A stretch of 64,000 nucleotides of DNA, taken from Clostridium mobile (GTDB lineage Bacteria > Bacillota > Clostridia > Clostridiales > Clostridiaceae). Of this stretch, positions 43,231 through 51,252 are shown piece by piece. Each line of letters opens with the position of its first letter. Positions within the stretch are counted from its first letter, which is position 1. The notes beneath the pieces were generated by a model. The model saw only the letters and a list, made by a program, of their open reading frames with translations, was not told where the DNA came from and did no database searches. The position numbers and the translations under genes are program-made. The stretch covers positions 496,001-560,000 of the forward strand of contig NZ_JAHLQF010000002.1 in the NCBI RefSeq assembly GCF_018918285.1, written 5' to 3'.

Positions 43231-43572
43231 TTATTCTAGTGATGGTGTTACAACCAACTGTTGATTAGGATAAATAATATATGGTGGGGTCAAGTAGTTA
43301 AACATAATTAGATTTCTAACAAAGGTCCCATATTTTCTAGCAATACTGTAAAGTGAATCTCCAGGTCTAACGGTATATATTATTGCCTCTGGAGGAGACC
43401 ATGGAATGACGATTCTTTGTCCTGTATAAATACGGTTAGGATTAACTATGTTGGGGTTAAACTTTAATATATTTTCTATTGTGGTGATATGATTACGAGC
43501 GATATTATAGAGAGTATCACCAGGTTGTACTGTATAAATTGTTGTACCGAAATATGCCATTGGCATAAGCAT
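43231..43572 (-). CDS. double LysM-domain protein, 113 aa
   Basis: Two LysM repeats: YTVQPGDTLYNIARNH with NPNIVNPNRIYTGQRIVIP, and YTVRPGDSLYSIARKYG with YIIYPNQQLVV. LysM modules bind peptidoglycan or related glycans. No signal peptide is evident, which is common for spore-associated LysM proteins. AAAGGTGTG precedes the ATG at 43572. The longer upstream frame lacks a site. Confidence 0.88.
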   Translation of the reverse strand: MLMPMAYFGTTIYTVQPGDTLYNIARNHITTIENILKFNPNIVNPNRIYTGQRIVIPWSPPEAIIYTVRPGDSLYSIARKYGTFVRNLIMFNYLTPPYIIYPNQQLVVTPSLE

Positions 43573-43715
43573 CACACCTTTACTGTTTAATAATTTATAA
43601 TATGCTAATTTATGTAAAATGGTTAATATTTCAAGGAGAAATGAATAAAGAGCGGATGTAATGATATGAGATAAATACAAAAATATTATTTCTGTTGAAA
43701 AGTGGGCAATTTACT

Positions 43716-43840
43716 AAAACACCGTATTATTCAAATCTGAATTTTATGGTGTTTTTGCGTTGCAATACAAATGAACTACAACATAAACATGATATTTAAA
43801 ATATAAACAATGTTCTTTGAAAACTGAATAATACGATATT
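43716..43840 (+). repeat. full composite repeat (A hairpin, second stem, B module)
   Basis: A hairpin 43716-43756 (ACACCGTA / TATGGTGT), second stem GCGTTG/CAAC, then TTTAAAATATAAACAATG and TTCTTTGAAAACTGAATAAT with ACGATATT at the end. The A arm and the B end are complementary. It lies between the LysM gene (minus) and the SMI1 gene. Confidence 0.85.
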
Positions 43841-43969
43841 TACAAAATGTGTTATAATAAGGATAAATTTATATTGATTAAGTACTAATAATAAAAAGAG
43901 TAAATATTTAAAATGAAATTTCACATATTATTGTATTTTGAAGTATACATAATTTTTAGGAGGAATTAA

Positions 43970-44647
43970 GTGAAAGATAATACAAATTGCATTAGAGAAA
44001 ACTGGAGTAAAATTATAAACGAATACAATAAATTGTTAAGGAGACGTTTCGTAATAAAGAAATATGATAATAATCTTAATAAAGGAGTAACAGATGAGCA
44101 AATAAAAGAAGCAGAACAAGTATTAGAATTTTCATTTCCAAGTGAATTAGCAGAACTGTACAAATGTAATAATGGAAATATTACTAATGGGGAGGAAAAT
44201 GTTTATTTAGGTGCTATATTAGGATTACAATTTATATCACTAGAAGTACTTATATATACATGGAAAGAGTGGTGTAAATTTACCGATGAAAAAGCTCTAG
44301 ATGAGTATTGTACATCAATTGATGAAGGTAAAATAAAATGTTTGTATGCTAATGATCATTGGATTCCATTTGCCTCTGATGGATGGGGAAATCACATTGG
44401 TATAGATTTAGATCCAGATATAAATGGAACTATAGGACAAGTTATAAATTTTGGAAGAGATGAAGATGATAAGATTGTTTTATCAAATAATCTAAATGAG
44501 TTTCTTGAGCTTATGATTAATATTATCAAAAGTAAAGATTTTAAATTGGTAAACAAAATAGGAGAAGAAGCAAAATTTTATCGTGGCAGTGGAGATAAAG
44601 GAATACATGCTATTGACTATTTAAAAGAGACATTAAAATATAAATAA
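43970..44647 (+). CDS. SMI1/KNR4 family protein, 225 aa
   Basis: GTG start after GGAGG. SMI1/KNR4 landmarks are GVTDEQIKEAEQVLEFSFPS, ELAELYKCNNGN, WIPFASDGWGNHIGIDLDPD and GQVINFGRDEDD. This family is a frequent immunity protein of polymorphic toxins in bacteria. Its last codons and TAA fall in repeat-like DNA (TTAAAATATAAATAATG), so the B module may have supplied the 3' end. Confidence 0.9.
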   Translation: MKDNTNCIRENWSKIINEYNKLLRRRFVIKKYDNNLNKGVTDEQIKEAEQVLEFSFPSELAELYKCNNGNITNGEENVYLGAILGLQFISLEVLIYTWKEWCKFTDEKALDEYCTSIDEGKIKCLYANDHWIPFASDGWGNHIGIDLDPDINGTIGQVINFGRDEDDKIVLSNNLNEFLELMINIIKSKDFKLVNKIGEEAKFYRGSGDKGIHAIDYLKETLKYK

Positions 44648-44678
44648 TGTTCTTTGAAAATTGAATAATGCGGTGTTA
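44638..44678 (+). repeat. B module, overlapping the SMI1 stop
   Basis: AAATATAAATAATG, then TTCTTTGAAAATTGAATAAT and GCGGTGTT. Nearly identical to 50955-50998 and related to 1364-1414. No A hairpin precedes it. Confidence 0.8.
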
Positions 44679-44710
44679 GGAAGTAAAATTATTTCGTATT
44701 TATTCCCAAA

Positions 44711-44758
44711 TAAACCATGTATTAGTGTATAAATATGATATAATTACTATTAGTTAAG
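44711..44758 (+). promoter_or_regulatory. P1 promoter module, copy 8
   Basis: AACCATGTATTAGTGTATAA, then TGATATAAT (TATAAT at 44739-44744) and TACTATTAGTTAAG. The leader AAAGATTATTTATATTTTG follows. Confidence 0.7.
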
Positions 44759-44819
44759 TAACAATAGTAGTACATTATGTAACAAAGATTATTTATATTT
44801 TGTCAGGAGGTTATGGATA

Positions 44820-45323
44820 ATGGTATTAATTATTCAATGTATTATTATATGTGGACTATTTACTTTAATGGTGCTTCCACCACTATATAAAAATCCATTA
44901 AATTGCATAATGTCATATCCTACAGCGATTAGACAAAGAGTGGAAAGTTTGCCCCAATATCGGTCATCAATTAAAAAATACGAAACTAGACATATTACGA
45001 TTAAACTATTGTTTGCATTATTATGTATTATTCTTATGGCAATAATCGCATGGGCCTCTGGTTCGAGAAGATTTATAGAAGCTTTTATACATATATTTAT
45101 ATTATTTTTTGTAGTTAATCTTTATGACTTATTTATATTAGATATATGGCTATTTTGTCATAACAAACGAGTAATTATTCCGGGCACTGAGGACATGGTA
45201 AAAGAGTATAAAAGTCCCGTTCATCATATTAAAGGTGCCATTATTGGTACATTAATTGGATTAATTGTAGCCACTGCATCAAGTGGAATAATTGCATTAT
45301 TTAATTTTTTTGTTTATAAATAA
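44820..45323 (+). CDS. membrane protein, 167 aa
   Basis: Hydrophobic segments lie at about 3-22, 60-78, 85-110 and 135-160. NLYDLFILDIWLFCH and VIIPGTEDMVKEYKSP in the middle are a recognisable combination of an unnamed clostridial family. AGGAGG serves ATG 44820. Function unknown. Confidence 0.75.
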   Translation: MVLIIQCIIICGLFTLMVLPPLYKNPLNCIMSYPTAIRQRVESLPQYRSSIKKYETRHITIKLLFALLCIILMAIIAWASGSRRFIEAFIHIFILFFVVNLYDLFILDIWLFCHNKRVIIPGTEDMVKEYKSPVHHIKGAIIGTLIGLIVATASSGIIALFNFFVYK

Positions 45324-45361
45324 AATGAGCATAATCTTTAGCAGATTTCTTAGCAATATTC

Positions 45362-45512
45362 TTATTTAACGCAACAACTTAAAAAACGAACAATTTATAA
45401 AAACACCGTATTATTCAAATCTGAATTTTACGGTGTTTTTACGTCGTAATACAAAAATATTACAACGTAAATATAATATAATTGCCATAAAAACTGAATA
45501 ATACGTTATTAA
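45362..45512 (+). repeat. full composite repeat (left flank, A, second stem, B)
   Basis: Left flank TTATTTAACGCAACAACTT, A hairpin 45400-45440 (ACACCGTA / TACGGTGT, TTTTT), second stem TACGTCGTAATA / TATTACAACGTA (45440-45469, 11 of 12 pairs), B end ACTGAATAATACGTTATT. The P2 promoter follows immediately. Confidence 0.88.
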
Positions 45513-45610
45513 GAAACTATATATAATTAATGAATATATTAGGGTATAATTGTAATATGGAATTTAATAGTAATATTATGTGCAGTAAAGATTATTTATA
45601 TTTTGTGAGG
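45513..45610 (+). promoter_or_regulatory. P2 promoter and shared leader
   Basis: ATATATAATTAATGAATAT, then TATAAT at 45545-45550 in GGGTATAATTGTAAT. The leader TAAAGATTATTTATATTTTG (45591 on) ends in the ribosome site. The promoter part matches 56350-56390. Confidence 0.65.
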
Positions 45611-45620
45611 TGTGAGGAAA

Positions 45621-46049
45621 ATGGATTTTGGATATGAAATAACAATTCCAATGGAGGAAGAAGCTGAGTATATCGGAAATATGTTGCTGGAGTTCAACCT
45701 TCAATCAAAACCGCTTTCACAGGAAAAACCGTTTATCAGTATTAATAGATGCATAAAAGATGAAAACGGAAAGATTATTGGCGGAATCTTGGCATGTTTA
45801 GCATTATGGCACATTCTTAGTATTGACACATTATGGGTAAAAAAAGAATTTCGTAACCAGGGAGTTGCGAAACAATTATTGAGACTTGTGGAAACTGAGG
45901 CGAGAAATATGGGTTGCCATATTGTATATCTGAGTACATATGATTTCCAGGCGAAAGACTTTTATTTGAAAAATGGATATGAAATTTTCGGCGTATTAGA
46001 AGATTGCCCCAAAGAGCACAAGCTTTATCATTTATCCAAGAGATTATGA
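45621..46049 (+). CDS. GNAT family N-acetyltransferase, 142 aa
   Basis: GNAT motif A: IDTLWVKKEFRNQGVAKQLL. Motif B: YLSTYDFQAKDFYLKNGYEI. GAGG before ATG 45621 is preferred over GTG 45612. Substrate unknown; similar stand-alone GNATs are common in clostridial accessory DNA. Confidence 0.88.
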   Translation: MDFGYEITIPMEEEAEYIGNMLLEFNLQSKPLSQEKPFISINRCIKDENGKIIGGILACLALWHILSIDTLWVKKEFRNQGVAKQLLRLVETEARNMGCHIVYLSTYDFQAKDFYLKNGYEIFGVLEDCPKEHKLYHLSKRL

Positions 46050-46102
46050 GCATAATCTATAAAGATTATTTATTTCAGTTTGTTATCTTGGGAGGTGTTG
46101 AA

Positions 46103-46252
46103 GTGGCGAAAAAGAACAAGAAAGATAAAAATATAGCACCTAGCCTAATTTGGTTATGCTTAGGATGTAGTGGTTATGTAATATATAAGAATTGGATTTT
46201 TTTAGCTGTGGGTCTGATATTAAGTGGAGTTTTATATGTTAGAAACAATTAG
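46103..46252 (+). CDS. small membrane protein, 49 aa
   Basis: GTG 46103 follows GGGAGG; a basic start (AKKNKKDKN) precedes two hydrophobic stretches (about 13-27 and 29-44). It lies 53 bases after the GNAT stop and 26 bases before the next gene. The spacer repeats the AAAGATTATTTAT leader. Confidence 0.55.
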   Translation: MAKKNKKDKNIAPSLIWLCLGCSGYVIYKNWIFLAVGLILSGVLYVRNN

Positions 46253-46278
46253 AATTAGTTTTTAGCGAGGGGATTATT

Positions 46279-46545
46279 TTGAGAAACAACGAAAAGTTTA
46301 TTAAAAATTGGGAGAAATATAGAAAAAAAGGCAAAGCTAAATATATACTAACTAGTCTTATAGTACTTACTATAGGATATTGGTCAATGATTACAGTCCT
46401 TACAATAGCACAAGGGAAGGAACTTAATCAGATAACGAAATATTCACCTGTATTCATTGGTTTAATAACAGGAAATATAATCATGTTACCTATAAACTGG
46501 AACAGGAATGAAGAAAGATACCATAAATTATTACAAGATAAATAA
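46279..46545 (+). CDS. two-TM membrane protein, 88 aa
   Basis: TTG start after GAGGGG. Basic N-terminus (KNWEKYRKKGKAKY), then hydrophobic segments at about 23-44 and 58-73. Probably translated together with the preceding 49-aa protein. Unknown function. Confidence 0.6.
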   Translation: MRNNEKFIKNWEKYRKKGKAKYILTSLIVLTIGYWSMITVLTIAQGKELNQITKYSPVFIGLITGNIIMLPINWNRNEERYHKLLQDK

Positions 46546-46610
46546 TACAAATTTTTATATTTAATATTGCACAATATTCTTATTAAGCATAAATAAAGGA
46601 GTAAAAAAGG

Positions 46611-47417
46611 GTGAAACTGAAAGTTTTAGTAGATAATAATACATACATTGACCAATATTATTGTGGCGAACCTGCTGTTTCGTATTATATTGAAGATGAG
46701 GATACTAGCTTACTATTGGATACAGGATATTCTGATTTATTTTTAAGAAACTCAACTGCATTAGGTGTAGATTTAGAAAATATAAGCACTATTGTTATTT
46801 CCCATGGCCACGATGACCACACAAGAGGATTAAAATACTACTTTGAACAAAATAATAAAAATAATATTTCTATTATTGCTCATCCAGATGCATTTAAAGA
46901 AAAATTTATAGACAATTTAAAAATTTGTTCTCCTATTTTAGAGGAAGAATTAAAAGAAAAATGCAATCTAATTCTTTCAAAAGAACCTAAAAAAGTTAGT
47001 AAACATATAACTTTTCTAGGAGAAATACCTCAAATAAACCACTTTGAAAATAGAAAACCTATTGGTAAACAAGTTGTTGGACAGACTTCTGTTGATGATT
47101 ATGTAATAGATGATACAGCTCTTGCATATAAAAATGAAAATGGCATTTATATTATTACAGGATGCTCTCATAGTGGGATATGCAATATAATTGAATATGC
47201 AAAAGAGGTATGTAAAGATAATCGAGTATTAGGAGTTATAGGAGGATTTCATTTATTTGAAGTAACTGAACAGGTTAATAAAACTATCGATTATCTAAAA
47301 CAGAACAATATAAAGGAATTATACCCTTGTCATTGTACTTCATTTGCTGTTAGAGCAGAAATACATAAAGCTTTGCATGTAAAAGAAGTTGGAGTGGGTT
47401 TAGAAATAAACTGGTAA
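46611..47417 (+). CDS. MBL-fold metallo-hydrolase, 268 aa
   Basis: GTG start after AAAGGAG. The metallo-beta-lactamase motif is STIVISHGHDDHTRGL, further ligands are in IITGCSHSGICNII, and IGGFHLFE and PCHCTSFAVRAEI close the fold. Proteins with this C-terminal signature are annotated as 7,8-dihydropterin-6-methyl-aminobenzene-phosphate-synthase-like. True substrate unknown. Confidence 0.9.
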   Translation: MKLKVLVDNNTYIDQYYCGEPAVSYYIEDEDTSLLLDTGYSDLFLRNSTALGVDLENISTIVISHGHDDHTRGLKYYFEQNNKNNISIIAHPDAFKEKFIDNLKICSPILEEELKEKCNLILSKEPKKVSKHITFLGEIPQINHFENRKPIGKQVVGQTSVDDYVIDDTALAYKNENGIYIITGCSHSGICNIIEYAKEVCKDNRVLGVIGGFHLFEVTEQVNKTIDYLKQNNIKELYPCHCTSFAVRAEIHKALHVKEVGVGLEINW

Positions 47418-47527
47418 ATGTATAGGAAATGAACCTATATTATAGATATAGTAATACATAATATTCTTTTTAAGCGTCATAATTATTAAAGTTAAATAAT
47501 TAATTATAGATGAAATGGGGGATAAAA

Positions 47528-48241
47528 GTGGATTGCTTAAGTGCAGAAATCAGAAAAAGGCTTATTGAAAAAGGTGCCTCAATGGTAGGATTTGCAGATT
47601 TAAAAGATATTCCAGAAAACCAAAGAGAGGGTTATAGATATGGAATCTCAATTGCAGTAGCACTGGATCCATCTATAATTTCTGGAATAGGGAGTGGACC
47701 AACAAAAGATTATTATGATGAATACATAAGGAAAAATAACCTTCTAGATGAACTTGATGAATATGCAGCGGAGATTATAAAATCCCATGGATTTAGAGCG
47801 TTACCTAAGATAAGGAAAAGCGTCACCACAGATGAAACGATTTTAAAAACTACTTTACCGCATAAAACAGTAGCAACTAGAGCAGGAATTGGATGGATTG
47901 GAAAGTGTGCGTTACTTGTTACAAAAGAGTTTGGTTCAGCTGTAAGGTTATCCAGTGTATTGACTGATGCAAAACTAGAGGTGGGTTTACCAACAAATGA
48001 ATCAAAATGTGGGGCTTGCAATATGTGTAAAAATTTATGCCCAGCTAATGCTGTGTTAGGAGTTAATTGGAAGGTAAATATGGATAGAGATAATTATTTT
48101 CATGCTTTTAAGTGCAGAAATGAAGGGCGAAAAAGAAGTGATAAACTTGGAGTAGAGGAAAGAATTTGTGGAAGGTGCATATTAGCATGCCCATGGACAC
48201 AGAAATATTTAAGGTTAGAAGAAAACAAAACTATTATTTAA
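47528..48241 (+). CDS. QueG-like 4Fe-4S double-cluster protein, 237 aa
   Basis: The double-cluster motif CGACNMCKNLCPANAV and CGRCILACPWTQKY matches the 4Fe-4S binding part of epoxyqueuosine-reductase-like proteins. RAGIGWIGKCALLVT and SSVLTDAKLEVG match their corrinoid-binding-type core. It is shorter than QueG (lacking HEAT repeats), so it is a relative, not the queuosine enzyme. GTG 47528 after GGGGG is preferred to ATG 47510. Confidence 0.85.
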   Translation: MDCLSAEIRKRLIEKGASMVGFADLKDIPENQREGYRYGISIAVALDPSIISGIGSGPTKDYYDEYIRKNNLLDELDEYAAEIIKSHGFRALPKIRKSVTTDETILKTTLPHKTVATRAGIGWIGKCALLVTKEFGSAVRLSSVLTDAKLEVGLPTNESKCGACNMCKNLCPANAVLGVNWKVNMDRDNYFHAFKCRNEGRKRSDKLGVEERICGRCILACPWTQKYLRLEENKTII

Positions 48242-48270
48242 AGTAATAACTGAAAAAGAGAACAAGCTGT

Positions 48271-48312
48271 AAAACACCGTGTTATTCAAACCTGAATTTT
48301 ACGGTGTTTTAA
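48271..48312 (+). terminator. A hairpin of the composite repeat
   Basis: ACACCGTG / TACGGTGT with ATTCA / TGAAT, followed by TTTAAAAA. The second stem and B module are missing and a P3 promoter follows. Confidence 0.8.
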
Positions 48313-48390
48313 AAATATTGTTTTTCTATGTAACTATTAAAATATATAGAATATATGGTGTAATTTTCATATTGATTAAATCACACTTGT
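48313..48390 (+). promoter_or_regulatory. P3 promoter module, copy 2
   Basis: TTTTCTATGTAACTATTAAA, then ATATGGTGTAATTTTC (TGTAAT at 48359-48364). Nearly the same as 51007-51085. Confidence 0.6.
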
Positions 48391-48499
48391 AAGATGTTAT
48401 GGACTGTAGCCTTGTGTTTAAATTATTGTGATAACTAATGTTAGTATACAATATAATTTAATAATTAGTATTAATTGAATTTTTGAGGGAGGAACAATA

Positions 48500-48673
48500 A
48501 TGAATAAAGATTTAAAAAAACTTATATTTAAATCTATTGGCTTGGCTATGGGGGTCGCTACGCTTGTTCTAAATATAATAAAGACACTTGAAAGCAAAAG
48601 TGCTATAACTTTACTATCTATTGGTTTAATTTGTTTAGCAATTAGTGAACTTGAAAATAGGAAGGAAAGTTAG
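48500..48673 (+). CDS. small membrane protein, 57 aa
   Basis: GGGAGG lies ahead of ATG 48500. Two hydrophobic helices (about 10-26 and 36-48) follow a basic start NKDLKKLIFK; the end is acidic/basic (SELENRKES). It is flanked by P3 and a full repeat, which is the array's standard gene setting, so I consider it real despite its size. Confidence 0.6.
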   Translation: MNKDLKKLIFKSIGLAMGVATLVLNIIKTLESKSAITLLSIGLICLAISELENRKES

Positions 48674-48686
48674 TACATAATATTTA

Positions 48687-48852
48687 TATTTAACGAATCA
48701 ACTATAAAAAACGAATAATTTACTAAAACACCGTATCATATAAATCTGAATTTTACGGTGTTTTTGCGTTGTAATATGAAAAATTTCCAAGGCAACGTTT
48801 GAATTTAAAAGTGCGAACAATGGATCTTTGAAAACTGAATATTGCGGTGCTT
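48687..48852 (+). repeat. full composite repeat
   Basis: Left flank TATTTAACGAATCAACTATA; A hairpin 48727-48765; second stem GCGTTG (48766-48771) / CAACGT (48793-48798); ATCTTTGAAAACTGAAT and ATTGCGGTGCTT close it. The second stem differs from 49978 by a compensated pair. Confidence 0.85.
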
Positions 48853-48989
48853 AAAAATAGAATTACAATTCATAAGTGTAATAATAGAGTGTTAAGAATA
48901 TGGAAGATGTGCTACAATTTTTATATGTTAATAAGCAATTGTAAATAAATGTGCATTAAGGATTATTTATATTTGACAGAGGTGACAAT

Positions 48990-49190
48990 ATGATTAAAAA
49001 AAGCTGTTTTATAATTTTGGGCATAGCATTTGGACTATTAATTAAAACAGGAATTAAGAATGTTTTTCCTCAGGTTACAGGTACACCATACATTGCGTTG
49101 ATGCTATTATCTTTAGGGTTAATTGTGATAGTATTAACGCTTGTTTTTAGACTATCTGACAAGATAAAAGAAAAAATCAAGTGCAAGTAA
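48990..49190 (+). CDS. two-TM membrane protein, 66 aa
   Basis: AGAGGTG precedes ATG 48990. Hydrophobic helices at about 4-20 and 33-53, and a basic tail KIKEKIKCK. The leader AGGATTATTTATATTT is shared with other genes of the array. Unknown function. Confidence 0.6.
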   Translation: MIKKSCFIILGIAFGLLIKTGIKNVFPQVTGTPYIALMLLSLGLIVIVLTLVFRLSDKIKEKIKCK

Positions 49191-49201
49191 GATTATGAGC
49201 A

Positions 49202-49245
49202 TTTAACGTAACAATTTACTAGATCACCGTATTATTCAAGTTAAA
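49202..49245 (+). repeat. partial A repeat (left half only)
   Basis: TTTAACGTAACAATTTACTA leads to TCACCGTATTATTCAAG, then unrelated sequence; no right arm. It sits right after the previous stop. Confidence 0.65.
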
Positions 49246-49287
49246 ATAGTAAATTTTTATGAAGTATCTTTAGAATGGAGGTATAAA

Positions 49288-49869
49288 ATGAAATATTGCA
49301 TTCTTATGGGTAGCCCACGTAAAAATGGAAATACATCTAAGTTATTAAAGCCTTTTATTGAAGAACTTAATCTTCAACAAGTTCAGTATGATTTGATTTG
49401 GCTTTATGATAAACATATCAAACCTTGTACTGCTTGTCGGAATTGCCAAAAAGACTGGACAATCTTTGGATGTCGATATGACGATGACATGCAGGAAATT
49501 TTTGATAAAATATATGATTGTGATGTCATTATTTTAGCTACACCTATCTATTCATGGTACTGTACACCACCTATGAAATCATTATTGGATCGTTTGGTAT
49601 ACGGAATGAATAAGTATTATGGTAATGAAAAAGGCCCTTCTCTTTGGAATGGTAAAAAGTTAGCTATTATAACTACCTGTGGGTATAAACCACAAGAAGG
49701 AGCAGATTTATTTGAAGAAGGTATCAAACGATATTGTAAGCATTCCCAACTAAAATATATTGGAATGCTTGCTGAAAGAGACTTTGGATATAAATCTACC
49801 TTTATAACCAATGATAAAATTGAGCATTCCAGATTATTTGCCCTACAACTAATAAATGATAAAGTATAA
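49288..49869 (+). CDS. flavodoxin-fold NAD(P)H-dependent FMN reductase-like protein, 193 aa
   Basis: ILMGSPRKNGNTSKLLKPF is the FMN-binding loop; PCTACRNCQKDWTIFGCRYDDD and TPIYSWYCTPPMKSLLDRL are typical of iron-sulfur-flavoprotein-type and FMN reductases. TTCGYKPQEG follows. It is cytoplasmic; the electron acceptor is unknown. GGAGG before ATG. Confidence 0.9.
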   Translation: MKYCILMGSPRKNGNTSKLLKPFIEELNLQQVQYDLIWLYDKHIKPCTACRNCQKDWTIFGCRYDDDMQEIFDKIYDCDVIILATPIYSWYCTPPMKSLLDRLVYGMNKYYGNEKGPSLWNGKKLAIITTCGYKPQEGADLFEEGIKRYCKHSQLKYIGMLAERDFGYKSTFITNDKIEHSRLFALQLINDKV

Positions 49870-49904
49870 TATAACATGTTTCTTGCCTCATAGTTTTCTT
49901 AATT

Positions 49905-50062
49905 TAATGTCACAACCAAAAATTAATGATTTACTTGAACACCGTATTATTCAAACCTGAATTTTACGGTGTTTTTTGCGTCGTAATATGAATAAAAAGC
50001 GACGTAACCATTGAAATTTAAACAACGAATAATGTTCTTTGAAAATTGAATAATACGGTATT
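49905..50062 (+). repeat. full composite repeat
   Basis: Left flank TTTAATGTCACAACC, A hairpin 49938-49977 (ACACCGTA / TACGGTGT with TTTTTT), second stem GCGTCG (49978-49983) / CGACGT (50000-50005), B: TTCTTTGAAAATTGAATAAT then ACGGTATTA. The best-preserved copy. Confidence 0.9.
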
Positions 50063-50069
50063 AATGATA

Positions 50070-50105
50070 TAATAACTATTGTATAATTGTATTATTATGT
50101 GAGCT
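50070..50105 (+). promoter_or_regulatory. P2-like promoter
   Basis: CTATTGTATAATTGTATTAT with TATAAT at 50082-50087. Confidence 0.55.
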
Positions 50106-50153
50106 AGTTGTTTATTAAACTACTCGATAAATTAGAATTTGGAGGGTTATGCT

Positions 50154-50789
50154 ATGAAATCATACAAAATAATAGACATGAAAGAATTTGATAGAGCAGA
50201 CTATTTTCGATACTTTACGAGTGTAGGTACTACTATTGAATTTACAATAAAAATAGATGTAACAACTGCTGTGCAAAAGTGCAATCAAGAATCAATTAGT
50301 TTTCATGCGTACACACTGTTTAAAATTTATAAAGCAATGAATTCAATTCAAAATTTTCGATATGATATTCTTGATGGAAATGTTATTGAATGGGAAAAAA
50401 TTATTCCAACATTCTCTAGCTTCAACAAAAAGAGTAAACTCTTTTTTACACTGTGTGAAGAACCGATAGAAAGTTATCTTGAATTTGATAAGCAATATAA
50501 AAATGTAACTGCAAAATATGCTGATTCAAACACAATTGTTCCTCAAATGGATTTACCACTCAATGTATTTAATATTTCTTGCATACCTTGGATGCATTTT
50601 GAACATTTTTCTTCCAATTCAAAAACACAGGAAAATCAAATTACCAAGATGATTACTCTTGGAAAATATGAAGAAATCAATTCAAAACTAGTGATGCCAA
50701 TTACAATACAAATCTCACATGCAATTGCAGACGGTTATCATGTATCGATGTTTTTTAAAAACTTACAGGATGAAATGAATCAAAAATAG
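50154..50789 (+). CDS. chloramphenicol acetyltransferase (CAT type A) family protein, 211 aa
   Basis: The catalytic histidine motif ISHAIADGYHVSMFF is intact. FRYFTSVGTTIEFTIKIDVT near the start, LPLNVFNISCIPWMHFEHF and VMPITIQISHA match CAT type A. Real CATs acetylate chloramphenicol, but family relatives may have other substrates. GGAGGG ahead of ATG 50154 sets the start. The gene has its own P2-like promoter and ends with a full repeat. Confidence 0.88.
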   Translation: MKSYKIIDMKEFDRADYFRYFTSVGTTIEFTIKIDVTTAVQKCNQESISFHAYTLFKIYKAMNSIQNFRYDILDGNVIEWEKIIPTFSSFNKKSKLFFTLCEEPIESYLEFDKQYKNVTAKYADSNTIVPQMDLPLNVFNISCIPWMHFEHFSSNSKTQENQITKMITLGKYEEINSKLVMPITIQISHAIADGYHVSMFFKNLQDEMNQK

Positions 50790-50874
50790 TGTTTCTATTT
50801 TATGCTGTATAATATCAGAGTGTAACAGTAAAATTAAGTTTCAGTATAAATATAACAAAATTAAAAATATTATT

Positions 50875-51000
50875 AAAATACCGTATTATTCAAAAGAATA
50901 TGCGGTGTTTTTTATTTCGCAATTTAAATAAACTACAACATAAATATGATATTTAAAATATAAATAATGTTCTTTGAAAATTGAATCATACGGTGTGTTA
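50875..51000 (+). repeat. full composite repeat
   Basis: A hairpin ATACCGTATTATTCA with GAATATGCGGTGT and TTTTTT (50878-50914). The second stem is weak (CGCAATT/CTACAACA). B: TTTAAAATATAAATAATG, TTCTTTGAAAATTGAATCAT and ACGGTGTG. Confidence 0.82.
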
Positions 51001-51006
51001 AAACTA

Positions 51007-51085
51007 TTGCTTTTCTATGTAGCTATTAAAATATATAGAAGATATGCTGTAATTTTCATATTAATTCAATCACGCTTGCAATATT
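51007..51085 (+). promoter_or_regulatory. P3 promoter module, copy 3
   Basis: TTTTCTATGTAGCTATTAAA and ATATGCTGTAATTTTC (TGTAAT at 51049-51054). The next 100 bases hold TATTTTATGAAAGAGTAAG, another block shared with 22325 and 29905. Confidence 0.55.
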
Positions 51086-51169
51086 TTATGAAAGAGTAAG
51101 TATGGCTAAATGTAATTAATGAAATGAAACCATAGATAGTTAAGAAGTTAGTCTATAAAATAATAGGAT

Positions 51170-51200
51170 ACTAAATTATGATATAATTACTATTAGTTAA
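51170..51200 (+). promoter_or_regulatory. P1 promoter module, copy 9
   Basis: ACTAAATTATGATATAATTAC with TATAAT at 51182-51187, followed by TATTAGTTAAG. It drives the VOC gene. Confidence 0.65.
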
Positions 51201-51252
51201 GCCGAAATGGTAAAAAGGCTTTGTAATTTGCAAAGAAAGAAGGGTTAATAAA

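Noticed and set aside
47528-48241. Queuosine enzyme QueG
   Set aside because: The cluster motifs match, but the protein is only 237 aa and lacks the C-terminal HEAT-like part. No queuosine genes are nearby.
50154-50789. A proven chloramphenicol resistance gene
   Set aside because: The family and catalytic histidine are clear, but substrate cannot be deduced from sequence, so resistance is not claimed.
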